A DNA stretch of 39,313 nt from CAZYAK01 sp964645935 (GCA_964645935.1 CAZYAK010000007.1:1-39313); one strand, 5' to 3'. Numbered from the stretch's first letter, positions 6,648 to 14,419 are shown. Notes: generated from the sequence alone by a model not told the origin. Numbers and translations are program-made.

Positions 6648-7388
6648 CTAGTTCTTCTCGGTGCTCACGATCGCGTCCAGCAGCACCGCTGCAACATCCA
6701 CTGGCTCCCCCGCGTCGGGGTGGTGCCACGAATGCAGGCCCGGCATGCCGTTAAGCTCCAGAATGCACGGGTGCCGACTCGGTCCGATCAGAAAATCTGC
6801 CGCGAGGAAGCGCATGTGCAGCTCTTGGGCCAAGGCCAGCGCGATCGCTGAGAGATCCGCGCGCCGCTCCGTTTCTGCCAGGTTTTCAATGTGTGTACGC
6901 CACGGGTGCGTCTCCGTGGGCTGAAGGATCTTCCGCTGCATGCCAATCACCGTTCCATCGAGCACCAGGCAGCGCCACTCGTCGCCTTGTACGTACCGCT
7001 CCAGGATGCTCTCGCTGAGGACCGTGCGATCCAGTTCCTCGCGCCGCGCGACAAGGCGTACGCCCTGAGTCTTCATGCCGAGCGCGGGTTTTTGGATCAC
7101 ACGGCCGTGTTCACGGAGGAACGCTTCTGCCGTGGCGGAATCACGGGTGGCGAGCCACGGAATGCCGGGATGCCCCAGCCTGTCCAGGAATGCGCGTGTG
7201 AGGCGCTTGTCCTGGCAGATCCAGGAGCCCAACTGGCTGTTTCCGAGCAACAGAGTGTGATGCACAAACAGTGTCCGTCCCTCGTGCGTGAAGGAAAACA
7301 TGCCGCTCCCCTCTTCCCAGCGTGGAACGAATCCGCGACGCTCGGTTTCAGCGAAGAGCAAGACGGCGCTCGCGTGGCGTTTGTGCAT
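6648..7388 (-). CDS. ATP-grasp ligase, RimK-like
   Basis: ATP-grasp enzymes join a carboxylate to an amine or thiol through an acylphosphate. The central and C-terminal parts fit a RimK/glutathione synthetase-like ATP-grasp: a Lys in RVIQKPALGMKTQGVRLV (ATP-binding loop), SILERYVQGDEWRCLVLDG (strand with acidic E and D), and the metal-site segment ADFLIGP...CILELNGMPGL, where E and N bind Mg2+. I chose ATG at 7388 (246 residues); the frame opens up to 7502 but that extension is polar, low in homology features, and runs into the divergent promoter region. Its substrate cannot be read from sequence. It ends 51 nt downstream of tRNA-Arg on the opposite strand. Confidence 0.75.
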   Translation of the reverse strand: MHKRHASAVLLFAETERRGFVPRWEEGSGMFSFTHEGRTLFVHHTLLLGNSQLGSWICQDKRLTRAFLDRLGHPGIPWLATRDSATAEAFLREHGRVIQKPALGMKTQGVRLVARREELDRTVLSESILERYVQGDEWRCLVLDGTVIGMQRKILQPTETHPWRTHIENLAETERRADLSAIALALAQELHMRFLAADFLIGPSRHPCILELNGMPGLHSWHHPDAGEPVDVAAVLLDAIVSTEKN

Positions 7389-7525
7389 GCATGAAGTCTC
7401 GCCGAGGTTGTGTCTTGCTTCAACGCGATCGGCGGAAGAACGGCTGCTGTGGGAATATTCGCCGACTTTGTTGTGGGACGGATGCACGCTTTGTACACTC
7501 ATGAGCGTCGCTTCCGTTCCGTTGT
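7389..7525. promoter_or_regulatory. Divergent promoter region, ATP-grasp / desaturase
   Basis: This 137-nt gap separates divergent genes. On the plus strand TTTGTACACT (TACACT about 7493-7498) is a good -10 candidate and would leave a leader of about 20 nt before the desaturase ATG. I see no ribosome-binding site. Confidence 0.4.
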
Positions 7526-8557
7526 ATGACCCAAACGCACCCAGCGCTGATCTACGCCCCAGCCGACTTCCAGGCTCTGCGCTCGCGCATTACTGCGGAA
7601 GGGCTTCTAGCCAAGCGTCCGACGTGGTTCTTGGCGCAGGTGGTCGTCGTCACGAGCATGGTGCTCTCTAGCTGGGCCGTCGTGCTCCTCACGGATCTCT
7701 GGTACATCCAACTGCTCAACGCCGCGTTTATGGCGTTCACATCAGTGCAGATCGCCTTCATCGTGCACGACTCCGGGCACCGCCAGGTTTTTGCTGCGGG
7801 CTGGAAGAACAACGCCATCGCCTATACGGGCATCCTCTTCGTAGGCGCCAGCGCCGGCTGGTGGATTGAGAAGCACAATCAACACCACGCGCACCCCAAC
7901 CACGAAGACCTCGATCCGGATGTTCACATCCCCGTTCTCGCCTTCTCCGAAGAGCAGGCTTTGGCCAAGCGCGGCCTGTTTCGTTGGGTCGTGCGACACC
8001 AGGCCGTGTTCTTCTTTCCGATTCTCGCGCTTGTGAGCGTCAGTTTGCGGCTTGCGAGCATTCGGTACCTCTTCATCAATCCGTTTAAGAGGGCTTGGCT
8101 AGACTGGATCGTGATGGTCGCGTTTCCCATCATCTACTTCGGGCTCCTCTTCTCACAGCTCACGTGGCCGGTCGCCCTGATGTTCGTGTTCGTTCACCAG
8201 GCGCTCTTCGGACTGTACCTTGGCTGCGTGTTCGCCCCCAACCATAAGGGCATGATGCTCATCGGCCGCGACGACAAGGTGGATTTCCTGCGCGAGCAGG
8301 TGCTGACATCGCGTAACGTCCGCGCACACCCTTTCACCGATTTCCTCTACGGTGGACTCAATTACCAGATTGAACACCACCTCTTCCCCTACCTCCCGCG
8401 CTGCAACCTGCGCCGTGCCCAGGAGATCGTGAAGAAGTTCTGCGCCGAGAAGAGCATCCCCTACCACGAGACCGGCATCGTCCAGTCGTATCGCGAGATC
8501 CTCGCTTCTATGGCGGAGATCGGGCGTTTCGCCACCCCGCGCCGCCGCGCTGCCTGA
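7526..8557 (+). CDS. Membrane fatty acid desaturase
   Basis: This is an integral-membrane di-iron desaturase that introduces a double bond into acyl chains. All three histidine boxes are present: HDSGH (about residue 86), HNQHH (about 120) and QIEHH near the C-terminus in the GGLNYQIEHHLFPYLPR signature. Hydrophobic pairs of helices lie between them, and the length (343) fits acyl-lipid desaturases. It resembles the front-end/acyl-lipid class rather than the acyl-CoA class because of the QIEHH third box. There is no fused cytochrome b5 domain, so an external electron donor is needed; none is encoded nearby. It stands alone in the window with no fatty acid synthesis genes. Confidence 0.93.
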   Translation: MTQTHPALIYAPADFQALRSRITAEGLLAKRPTWFLAQVVVVTSMVLSSWAVVLLTDLWYIQLLNAAFMAFTSVQIAFIVHDSGHRQVFAAGWKNNAIAYTGILFVGASAGWWIEKHNQHHAHPNHEDLDPDVHIPVLAFSEEQALAKRGLFRWVVRHQAVFFFPILALVSVSLRLASIRYLFINPFKRAWLDWIVMVAFPIIYFGLLFSQLTWPVALMFVFVHQALFGLYLGCVFAPNHKGMMLIGRDDKVDFLREQVLTSRNVRAHPFTDFLYGGLNYQIEHHLFPYLPRCNLRRAQEIVKKFCAEKSIPYHETGIVQSYREILASMAEIGRFATPRRRAA

Positions 8558-8640
8558 GACAAACTGGTACCGGGAGCGGTCATCAGGATCGCAATCGTAG
8601 CGCCACTGGATAATGGTGTACCATCCCCTCCATCGAGCTC

Positions 8641-9234
8641 ATTGACTTCCTGTCTCCGGCATCCCGACCGTTTGCGACGTTCCTGGTCTACCTGGGGATC
8701 ATTCAGCTCCTCTACACATTCGTGTGGCCGCTTATCGCCTCCGTACTGGCATTCCTGCCCTCTCTTGTCCTCAAGAACGTTCGGTGGAGCATCGTATTTA
8801 CCGATACGCTCGGTGCGTTCCTCCTCACATCGCTTTCGGTTCTCGTGGCGCTGGATCTGGATGGAACCCTCGCCGCGGTCGTCGCGTTCGTTGCCGTCCT
8901 TGTGACGCTTGTGGTGCCGCTCTATGACGACTTTACACTCACCGTGCGCCAGGGAAGTGTGCTCAGCGCAGTGGTGATGAACACACGTATCTGCGTCCTA
9001 CTCTGGTGGCTGACGTTCTTCGTGCTCGCGCTCACGGACACCACTTGGTCTAGGCCGCTCGCCCCCTTGCTCTGGAGCCTGCCGTGGCTGGAGGTCATTC
9101 CCTACCTCGCGGGGATCGCCGGGGCCCTTGGGATCCTGTTCCTCGTGCCCACCGTCGTGAAGGGCGTATTCGGGGTCATTGGCGTCCTGGAATACCTCGC
9201 AGAGCGTGACCGGCGCGTGGTGACGCTGTCGTAA
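8641..9234 (+). CDS. Polytopic membrane protein, unknown function
   Basis: I do not recognise the family. There are about four to five hydrophobic segments: one at the N-terminus (roughly ATFLVYLGIIQLLYTFVWP), a long pair around residues 60-100, one with LLWWLTFFVLAL, and a C-terminal one with LAGIAGALGILFLVP. The first annotatable start is GTG at 8722, but the frame is open back to 8614 and encodes half of the first membrane segment there. No ATG, GTG or TTG lies between 8614 and 8722. The start may be ATT (8641) or ATC (8632, 8623), or GTG 8722 with a shortened first helix. TGGTGTACC at 8614-8622 resembles an extended -10 box. Confidence 0.6.
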   Translation: MDFLSPASRPFATFLVYLGIIQLLYTFVWPLIASVLAFLPSLVLKNVRWSIVFTDTLGAFLLTSLSVLVALDLDGTLAAVVAFVAVLVTLVVPLYDDFTLTVRQGSVLSAVVMNTRICVLLWWLTFFVLALTDTTWSRPLAPLLWSLPWLEVIPYLAGIAGALGILFLVPTVVKGVFGVIGVLEYLAERDRRVVTLS

Positions 9235-9263
9235 GCCGTATACCCTTTCAGGCCCGCGTCGTG

Positions 9264-9291
9264 TTGAAACGCGACCAATTTGCTCTATGAT
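9264..9291 (+). promoter_or_regulatory. Sigma70-type promoter of pyruvate kinase
   Basis: TTGAAA (9264-9269) and TATGAT (9286-9291) are separated by 16 nt. The predicted start leaves a leader of about 34 nt before the ATG at 9333, with no clear Shine-Dalgarno sequence. Confidence 0.7.
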
Positions 9292-9332
9292 GCCGCCGCT
9301 TTCCGCCGCCCGCGGCCAATTCCCACACCCGT

Positions 9333-10763
9333 ATGAACGCTACCAAGATCATCTGCACGCTCGGGCCCTCCACGTTTAAGGAGGACCAGATCTACCGACT
9401 CGCGCAGCTGGGCATGACCGTCGCGCGCATCAACCTATCCCACGCCACTTGGGAGCAGCACGTGCAGACCGTCCACGCCATCAAACGCGTCAACGAGCGT
9501 TTAGCCAAGGAACGCAACGGTCCCCCGGTCGTGGCCATCATGCTCGACAGCAAGGGCCCCGAGATCCGCAGCGGCGTCGTGGAGACGCCCCTCGTGATCA
9601 AGACCGGTGAAAAGGTGGTGTTTACATCCAAGCCGCTCCCGAAGGAAAAGCTCCAGACCGTTCTCGTCAACTACGATGCGTTCAGCAAGGATGTGAAGCA
9701 TACGAAGGAGATCGTCGTGGATAACGGCAAGCTGATGTTCACCGTGGAGGAGATCCGCAAGGACGGTTCCGTGGTGGGCAAGGCTCAGGAGGACGGTACC
9801 ATCGGTTCGCGCCGTCACATCAACCTGCCCGGCGTGTACGTCACGCTGCCGTCCATCACGCCCAAGGACTGGGAGGACATCCAGCATGGAATCGACGAAC
9901 AAGTGGACTTCTTCGCGCTTTCCTTCGTCCGCGAGGCCAAGGACGTGACAGATGTCCGCAAGTTCATCGAGAAGAAGGGTAAGGGTCTCAAGATCGGCCT
10001 CATCGCCAAGATCGAGACGCTCCAGTCCGTCGAGGATATGGATAACATCATCGCCGCCTCCGACGGCATCATGGTTGCCCGCGGCGACTTGGGCTCTGAG
10101 GTGGACTTCGAGAAGATTCCGGTGATCCAAGACCAGCTCGTGACGAAGTCGCGGCTCGCGGGCAAGCCCGTGATCGTAGCCACACACATGCTGGAGAGCA
10201 TGATCGAGAACCCCACTCCCACGCGCGCAGAGGTCACCGACATCGCCTACGCTGTAACCACGGGCACGGACTCCACGATGCTTTCAGGAGAGACCGCCAA
10301 CGGCAAGTTCCCCTACAAGTCCCTAGACGCCATGGTCCGCGTGACGCGTGCCACCGAGGCGCACCTCGCCACTATGCGACGCATGGAGCCGGCGCCGGTC
10401 CGCGCAGGACGCGATGCCCGTGCGCAGGCCGCGGTATCCCTCGCGATTTCTACAGACGCGGACGCGATCGTGGTGATGAGTAGGAGCGGCCACACCGCCC
10501 GCGACATCAGCCGTTTCCGCCCGAGTCTTCGCATACTCGTCTGCACTCCAGACGCAGCGGTACAGAGGTCGCTTCGCCTCTGCTACGGGGTAATCCCTCT
10601 CCTTGTCCCCTTCGCGGGTGACCCGGAAGAGACCGTGGCCCAGGCCTTTGACGCTCTCAAGGAGCGCGGGCTCCTCAAGAAGAAGCAGCGGGTAGTGCTG
10701 GTGTCCGACGCTCAGGTCCACGACCAGCGCGTTGAGACGATTCAGACCCGCATGATCCCTTGA
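9333..10763 (+). CDS. pyk: Pyruvate kinase
   Basis: Pyruvate kinase transfers the phosphate of PEP to ADP in the last step of glycolysis. The 476 residues fit the bacterial family. Motifs in order: KIICTLGPST at the N-terminus, ARINLSHATWEQH, MLDSKGPEIRSG (substrate Arg and Lys region), the B-domain, FALSFVREAKDV, the signature IGLIAKIET with catalytic Lys, IMVARGDLGSEV with the Mg-binding acid, and VATHMLESMIENPTPTRAEVTD. The C-terminal domain is complete. It stands alone on the plus strand; its TGA is followed at once by a heptamer repeat array that faces the FtsL-like gene. Confidence 0.97.
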   Translation: MNATKIICTLGPSTFKEDQIYRLAQLGMTVARINLSHATWEQHVQTVHAIKRVNERLAKERNGPPVVAIMLDSKGPEIRSGVVETPLVIKTGEKVVFTSKPLPKEKLQTVLVNYDAFSKDVKHTKEIVVDNGKLMFTVEEIRKDGSVVGKAQEDGTIGSRRHINLPGVYVTLPSITPKDWEDIQHGIDEQVDFFALSFVREAKDVTDVRKFIEKKGKGLKIGLIAKIETLQSVEDMDNIIAASDGIMVARGDLGSEVDFEKIPVIQDQLVTKSRLAGKPVIVATHMLESMIENPTPTRAEVTDIAYAVTTGTDSTMLSGETANGKFPYKSLDAMVRVTRATEAHLATMRRMEPAPVRAGRDARAQAAVSLAISTDADAIVVMSRSGHTARDISRFRPSLRILVCTPDAAVQRSLRLCYGVIPLLVPFAGDPEETVAQAFDALKERGLLKKKQRVVLVSDAQVHDQRVETIQTRMIP

Positions 10764-10801
10764 ACGAGCGACGAGCGACGAGCGACGAGTACAATGCTCG
10801 T
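10764..10801. repeat. Second heptamer array with shared tail
   Basis: Three copies of ACGAGCG (10764-10784) start directly after the pyk stop codon and run into ACGAGTACAATGCTCGT. The first 14 nt of that tail are identical to 49-62. In this copy the tail forms a small ACGAG/CTCGT hairpin around a TACAATG loop. Confidence 0.9.
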
Positions 10802-10840
10802 CTTCGTTTTCGTCATGATAAATACTGGCCCGCTCGCCTC

Positions 10841-11203
10841 TCAGGGTTTGGGCTTCTCGGGCGCGCGGTACGCCACGGAGGGATCCTCCTGGATGTACTG
10901 AGGCTTGGTGTAGGGTTTCATGTTCTGAATCTGACCGTCGCTCTGAAGACTGTCTAGGGCCTGAGCCTCGGCGATCTGCATGTTGAGCGTCTCTTGTTCC
11001 AGCACCAGCACTGTCCGCTCGCTCTCCAGGCGGCGGAGGCTGTAGCCCTTGGTGGCATTGGCGTTCTCGTGGAAGAGGATCATCAGCGCCAGCAGCAAAA
11101 TGAGTCCACCTACGGACCCCATGAGCAGCACCGTGCTTTGGTTCACCATGCGGCCAAGGGAGAGACGCCGCGGGATGTCGGAGGAGTCGGAGGCGGGAGT
11201 CAC
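10841..11203 (-). CDS. FtsL-like single-pass membrane protein
   Basis: The 120-residue product has a short N-terminal cytoplasmic part, one transmembrane segment (about residues 25-45, VLLMGSVGGLILLLALMIL), then a charged helical stretch of about 40 residues with coiled-coil character (SLRRLESERTVLVLEQETLNMQIAEAQ) and a polar Pro-rich tail. This is the architecture of the divisome protein FtsL/septum-formation initiator. Its position 12 nt downstream of rsmH is where ftsL lies in division clusters. The sequence itself is too divergent for certainty. Start is GTG at 11203. The usual following genes (a penicillin-binding protein, mur genes) are absent here. Confidence 0.6.
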   Translation of the reverse strand: MTPASDSSDIPRRLSLGRMVNQSTVLLMGSVGGLILLLALMILFHENANATKGYSLRRLESERTVLVLEQETLNMQIAEAQALDSLQSDGQIQNMKPYTKPQYIQEDPSVAYRAPEKPKP

Positions 11204-11215
11204 AAGGGAGAGAGA

Positions 11216-12154
11216 TCAGCGGAGGCGCCTGAGGGCGCGGAACTTTGCGCTGCGTGCGCGGGGGTTTTGGGCGATTTCAGCATCGGACGGAACGATGGGC
11301 CTGGGGGTGAGGATCTCGTAATCGGCAGGGATGGATACGGCTCCGGTCTGGGGATCTTTTTGGTCGGCGCCGAGAGCCTTGAACGCGCGTTTCACGAGGC
11401 GGTCTTCTAGGGAATGGTAGCTGATGATCCCGCACCGTCCGCCGGGGTTGAGGACGGAAGGGATGGCGTCGAGCAGTGTCTGTAAGGTGGTCAGCTCGTC
11501 GTTCACCGCAATCCTCAACGCCTGGAACACCTGCGGGAGGATCTTTGGCGCTCGGTATCCGACTGCTGCTTCGATGACACGCTTTGCGTCGTCGGTAGTC
11601 CTGAGCGCGCCTGCGACTGCGGCATCCGAGAGCAGCTGCCCAATGCGGCCTGCATCGCGTAGCTCGCCATAGCTTCTCAGCCACCGGGCGATCTCGCGAT
11701 CCCCCACTGTGGCCAGGAGCTTGGCCGCCGTCGTACCCGATTCGCGATCGAACCGCAGATCGAGAGGAGCTGAGGCCCTAAACGAGAAGCCACGCGTGGG
11801 ATCGTCCACATGCGGGGAGCTGAGCCCGAGGTCCGCAAACAGAATGTCCGCGTGGAGATTGAGACGGGGAACCTCGCGGAAGTTTGCGTGGATCCCGGTA
11901 AACCGGTCGCCGAAGGGTGCCAAGCGCTTGCGTGCGATGGCAAGGTTTTCACTGTCAGCATCGACGCCCGTGAGGTGTCCGTGTGCGCCCACGGCTCGCA
12001 GGAAAGCCTGCGCATGTCCGCCCAAGCCGAGCGTCACGTCCAGTACCGATTCACCGTCTTGCGGAAGCAGGACGCCGAGCACGGTACGTTCCACCGGGGA
12101 ACCGCCGTCCGTGTGAAGGACCGGGACGTGACGAACTTCGTCACCCGATTGCAT
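11216..12154 (-). CDS. rsmH: 16S rRNA (cytosine1402-N4)-methyltransferase
   Basis: RsmH (MraW) methylates N4 of C1402 in the ribosomal P site. The 312 residues match the family. Visible are HVPVL at the N-terminus, the SAM-binding LDVTLGLGGHAQAFL, GVDADSENL, ILFADLGLSSPHVDDPTRGFSF, the mid-domain helices, and the C-terminal ISYHSLEDRLVK block plus the terminal RSAKFRALRR tail. It is the first gene of a pair with the FtsL-like gene, a remnant of the division/cell wall cluster. On the minus strand TAGGAT (12161-12166) lies 6 nt before the ATG, with TTGCGC 16 nt further upstream, so the transcript is probably leaderless. An AAAGGAGG string exists but is 18 nt from the ATG. Confidence 0.97.
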   Translation of the reverse strand: MQSGDEVRHVPVLHTDGGSPVERTVLGVLLPQDGESVLDVTLGLGGHAQAFLRAVGAHGHLTGVDADSENLAIARKRLAPFGDRFTGIHANFREVPRLNLHADILFADLGLSSPHVDDPTRGFSFRASAPLDLRFDRESGTTAAKLLATVGDREIARWLRSYGELRDAGRIGQLLSDAAVAGALRTTDDAKRVIEAAVGYRAPKILPQVFQALRIAVNDELTTLQTLLDAIPSVLNPGGRCGIISYHSLEDRLVKRAFKALGADQKDPQTGAVSIPADYEILTPRPIVPSDAEIAQNPRARSAKFRALRRLR

Positions 12155-12283
12155 GGACGTATCCTACGGACGCCTCCTTTCGGCGCAATCGTTTCGTGTT
12201 GCTCTTCGGGTAGGCCAATTTGCTGTATACAAAATAGAGTCAAACTTGTCGTTGGAACTACTCGTCTGCGACGTCTGGGGAAC

Positions 12284-12311
12284 TTGACAAAAGCACAGAG
12301 AAGGATAAAAT
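12284..12311 (+). promoter_or_regulatory. Sigma70 promoter overlapping the annotated start of the L,D-transpeptidase
   Basis: TTGACA (12284-12289), a 16-nt spacer and TAAAAT (12306-12311) form the best-scoring promoter I see in the window. The -10 box overlaps the first ATG (12310-12312). Transcription would begin near 12318, favouring the in-frame TTG at 12319, which is 7 nt after the box. Confidence 0.75.
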
Positions 12312-12912
12312 GCTTCACTTGCTGCGATTCCTTTCTTTGACGGCTGCGCTCTGTCTTGTGCTGGTGGCGACACCTGTCCAGGCAGCATCGGTACAGACGC
12401 AGGACAACTGGGTCCCGGAGGCCAATGATGTTCTTATCGTGGATGTGCAGTCCAATACTGCGTATCTCTTACATCAAGACGCGCGGTACCTGCCCTTTCT
12501 CGTGGCCACCGGCATGAAGCGCAAGGTGCACTACCTCAACCACAGCTACTACGCCCAGACACCCACGGGAACCTGGGTCGCCCGCGAGCGCAAGATTCAG
12601 CTCCACAAGCGCGATTTCGGCCCCACGGGACGCTTCCTTCGACTCTTTCAAAACGGCACTCTGCGCACCGCGTACGGAATCCACAGCCACAAGGACATCG
12701 AGCAGTGGATGCAGAGGGGTGATCGGTATACGTCGCTCGGCTGCATCGTGGTGAGCGAGCAGATGCTCGACATCATCGAGCGTACGTACGAGATCGGCGG
12801 CAACAGGCTCGTGGTTATCACCACGCTCGGTCCCGAACGATTCCTGCAGGAACTGACCGTGCGTGAACAAACAGCACTGTGGAACCCGGTGTGGCAGTCG
12901 TGGGGGATTTGA
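12310..12912 (+). CDS. Secreted L,D-transpeptidase (YkuD) family protein
   Basis: YkuD enzymes make 3-3 crosslinks in peptidoglycan or attach proteins to it. The product (200 residues from ATG) has a signal peptide (hydrophobic core to VQA, about residue 25) and a YkuD domain. The motif YGIHSHKDIEQW...RYTSLGCIVVS supplies the His and the catalytic Cys of the H-(x)n-S-x-G-C signature. The conserved Arg that normally follows (SxGCxR) is Val here, so activity is likely but the site is atypical. Because the promoter covers the ATG at 12310, the true start may be TTG at 12319, which leaves a complete signal peptide. The gene is divergent from rsmH. Confidence 0.85.
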   Translation: MLHLLRFLSLTAALCLVLVATPVQAASVQTQDNWVPEANDVLIVDVQSNTAYLLHQDARYLPFLVATGMKRKVHYLNHSYYAQTPTGTWVARERKIQLHKRDFGPTGRFLRLFQNGTLRTAYGIHSHKDIEQWMQRGDRYTSLGCIVVSEQMLDIIERTYEIGGNRLVVITTLGPERFLQELTVREQTALWNPVWQSWGI

Positions 12913-12945
12913 CGCCCGGGAAATCGCTGGCGACAGCGGTACCTT

Positions 12946-12955
12946 TGGCTATACT
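12946..12955 (+). promoter_or_regulatory. Extended -10 promoter of tRNA-Ser(GCT)
   Basis: TGGCTATACT (TATACT 12950-12955) ends 11 nt before the first base of the tRNA. Confidence 0.6.
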
Positions 12956-12966
12956 CCCCGAGCCGC

Positions 12967-13061
<95 letters not shown>

Positions 13062-13115
13062 AGTTCGGACCTGCAGCATACCATGGAGCAGCGCTCAGAA
13101 ATGAGGTTTGCCGGT

Positions 13116-13943
13116 TCACTGCACCACTTCGTGTTCCGCAGCCAGCGCTGCGCTGCGGTACGCACACCAGGGACAGGTGGGATGGGCAGACGGCGGCGTT
13201 TGACGATCCAGACACAGCTTGGCCTCCGTCAGTGCGTCGTCCACCCAAACGGTGTTTCCCGTGTACGGGATGACGGTTGTGCTGAAGAGGAGCTGCTCGT
13301 CGAAGCTCAGACGCGTGCGGTCGCCGTTTACGTAGACGAAGTAACTTATCGGTGAGACGACGTATCCCAGACCGCGCAGTAACCATTGGTAGGTCTCGGA
13401 CTGGCGCTTGTAGCCTTCGGACCACGGCCCCCCGCTCAGCGACGGGGTCCGCTCACTGCTTGTGGCCTTGTAGTCCACCACGATCAGCTCTCCACGCGGT
13501 GTCACCCAGAGGTCATCAAGAGCGCCGTGCACCAGGAAGCGTGTGGGTTGGTGGAGCACGCGCATGCCGCGTCCGTTTTCGCGCCATTCCTCCAAGACAT
13601 GGTGATGCCAGGGCAGCGCATCAATCCCCTCTCGAACCATGATCGGATGCCGTTCGCCTCTCTTGCGAAACCCATCGAACTCCCGCTTGAGCAGTGCATC
13701 CACTGCAGTATTGAGGCTCATGGTGGGACCCTCGGGCCGGCCGATACCACGGCGGCGGTCTAGGTAAAAGCAGCGCGCACACTGCAGGAAGACCTCTAGC
13801 TTACTACGGCTTAGGCGAAACGGCTCTGCAGATGCAGGGTCGTAGAGATTGCGTTCGCGGACGCCGGAGCGCGGGAAGCGGGCGGGATCGGGCACACGTG
13901 CATCGTACGGCACGGCACGATGGGAGTGAATTCTCGGCAACAC
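13116..13943 (-). CDS. PD-(D/E)XK nuclease-superfamily protein (RecB/Cas4-like)
   Basis: The 275-residue protein has the PD-(D/E)XK core GALDDLWVTPRGELIVVDYKAT, where the first Asp, the second Asp and Lys match the D...DxK metal-binding site. A downstream QSETYQWLL helix corresponds to the QxxxY motif of the RecB/Cas4 group. Two Cys pairs frame the domain: QCARC near residue 55 and CPWC near 260, the arrangement that binds an iron-sulfur cluster in Cas4 and AddB. There is no CRISPR array or cas gene in the window, so this is more likely a general DNA-repair or processing nuclease. The start is uncertain: GTG 13943 is the furthest, and TTG 13940 is next. Confidence 0.8.
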   Translation of the reverse strand: MLPRIHSHRAVPYDARVPDPARFPRSGVRERNLYDPASAEPFRLSRSKLEVFLQCARCFYLDRRRGIGRPEGPTMSLNTAVDALLKREFDGFRKRGERHPIMVREGIDALPWHHHVLEEWRENGRGMRVLHQPTRFLVHGALDDLWVTPRGELIVVDYKATSSERTPSLSGGPWSEGYKRQSETYQWLLRGLGYVVSPISYFVYVNGDRTRLSFDEQLLFSTTVIPYTGNTVWVDDALTEAKLCLDRQTPPSAHPTCPWCAYRSAALAAEHEVVQ

Positions 13944-13978
13944 GTTCCGGCGCGCCCGCCTGGACTGGCCTAGCGCTC

Positions 13979-13987
13979 TGGTATACT
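13979..13987 (+). promoter_or_regulatory. Extended -10 promoter of DUF4383 gene (possibly bidirectional)
   Basis: TGGTATACT with TATACT at 13982-13987 precedes the ATG at 14019 by 31 nt. Its GTATAC core is palindromic, so the reverse strand also reads TATACC toward the divergent nuclease gene. Confidence 0.6.
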
Positions 13988-14018
13988 CACTGACAATTCA
14001 CCCCTCCCCTCCTCTTCT

Positions 14019-14369
14019 ATGACCGGTCTTGTGAAGCCCGTGACGTGGCTCCTTGGCGTCGTCTTCCTCCTCGTCGGTGTGCTCGGCTTCTTCATGGATC
14101 CGATCCTGGGCCTGTTCGAGGTAAACATGCTCCACAACGTGGTCCACCTCGCCAGCGGCGCCGTGGCTCTCATCGTTGCCGGCATGGGCATCGGTCCTTC
14201 TCGCACCTACTTGCAGGTCTTCGGGCTTGTCTACCTCGTCGTGACTGTCGCCGGACTCCTCAACCTCACGTTCGTGACGGACCTCCTGGAGATCAACCAC
14301 TCGGACAACCTCCTCCACCTTGCCATCTCCGCGGTACTGCTTCTGGTCGGCTTCGGTTCGAAGAACTAA
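14019..14369 (+). CDS. DUF4383-family membrane protein
   Basis: The 116-residue product has four transmembrane segments and the family traits: a VLGFF...DPILGLFEVN loop, MLHNVVHLASGAVALI, and a second DNLLHLAISAVLLLVGF repeat. The two LHxxxHL/LLHL segments with conserved His are characteristic. Function is unknown; members are common in bacteria of many phyla as single genes. It has its own promoter and a strong terminator, so it is probably transcribed alone. Confidence 0.85.
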   Translation: MTGLVKPVTWLLGVVFLLVGVLGFFMDPILGLFEVNMLHNVVHLASGAVALIVAGMGIGPSRTYLQVFGLVYLVVTVAGLLNLTFVTDLLEINHSDNLLHLAISAVLLLVGFGSKN

Positions 14370-14390
14370 TCAGATCTTCCCACGAGCCCA

Positions 14391-14419
14391 AGAACCCCGG
14401 CCTGTACCGGGGTTTTTTT
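14391..14419 (+). terminator. Rho-independent terminator
   Basis: A perfect 8-bp stem AACCCCGG/CCGGGGTT with loop CCTGTA is followed by a T tract. It lies 22 nt after the DUF4383 stop. A second copy of the stem sequence in inverse order (GGGGTTCTT at about 14442) could compete for pairing with AAGAACCCC. Confidence 0.93.

Noticed and set aside
9501..10187. 228-codon minus-strand ORF inside pyk
   Set aside because: Complement of a strongly conserved pyruvate kinase; composition typical of a shadow frame.
12180..12186. Shine-Dalgarno sequence of rsmH (AAAGGAGG on the minus strand)
   Set aside because: It is about 18 nt from the ATG, too far for normal use, and a -10 box lies between it and the start codon.
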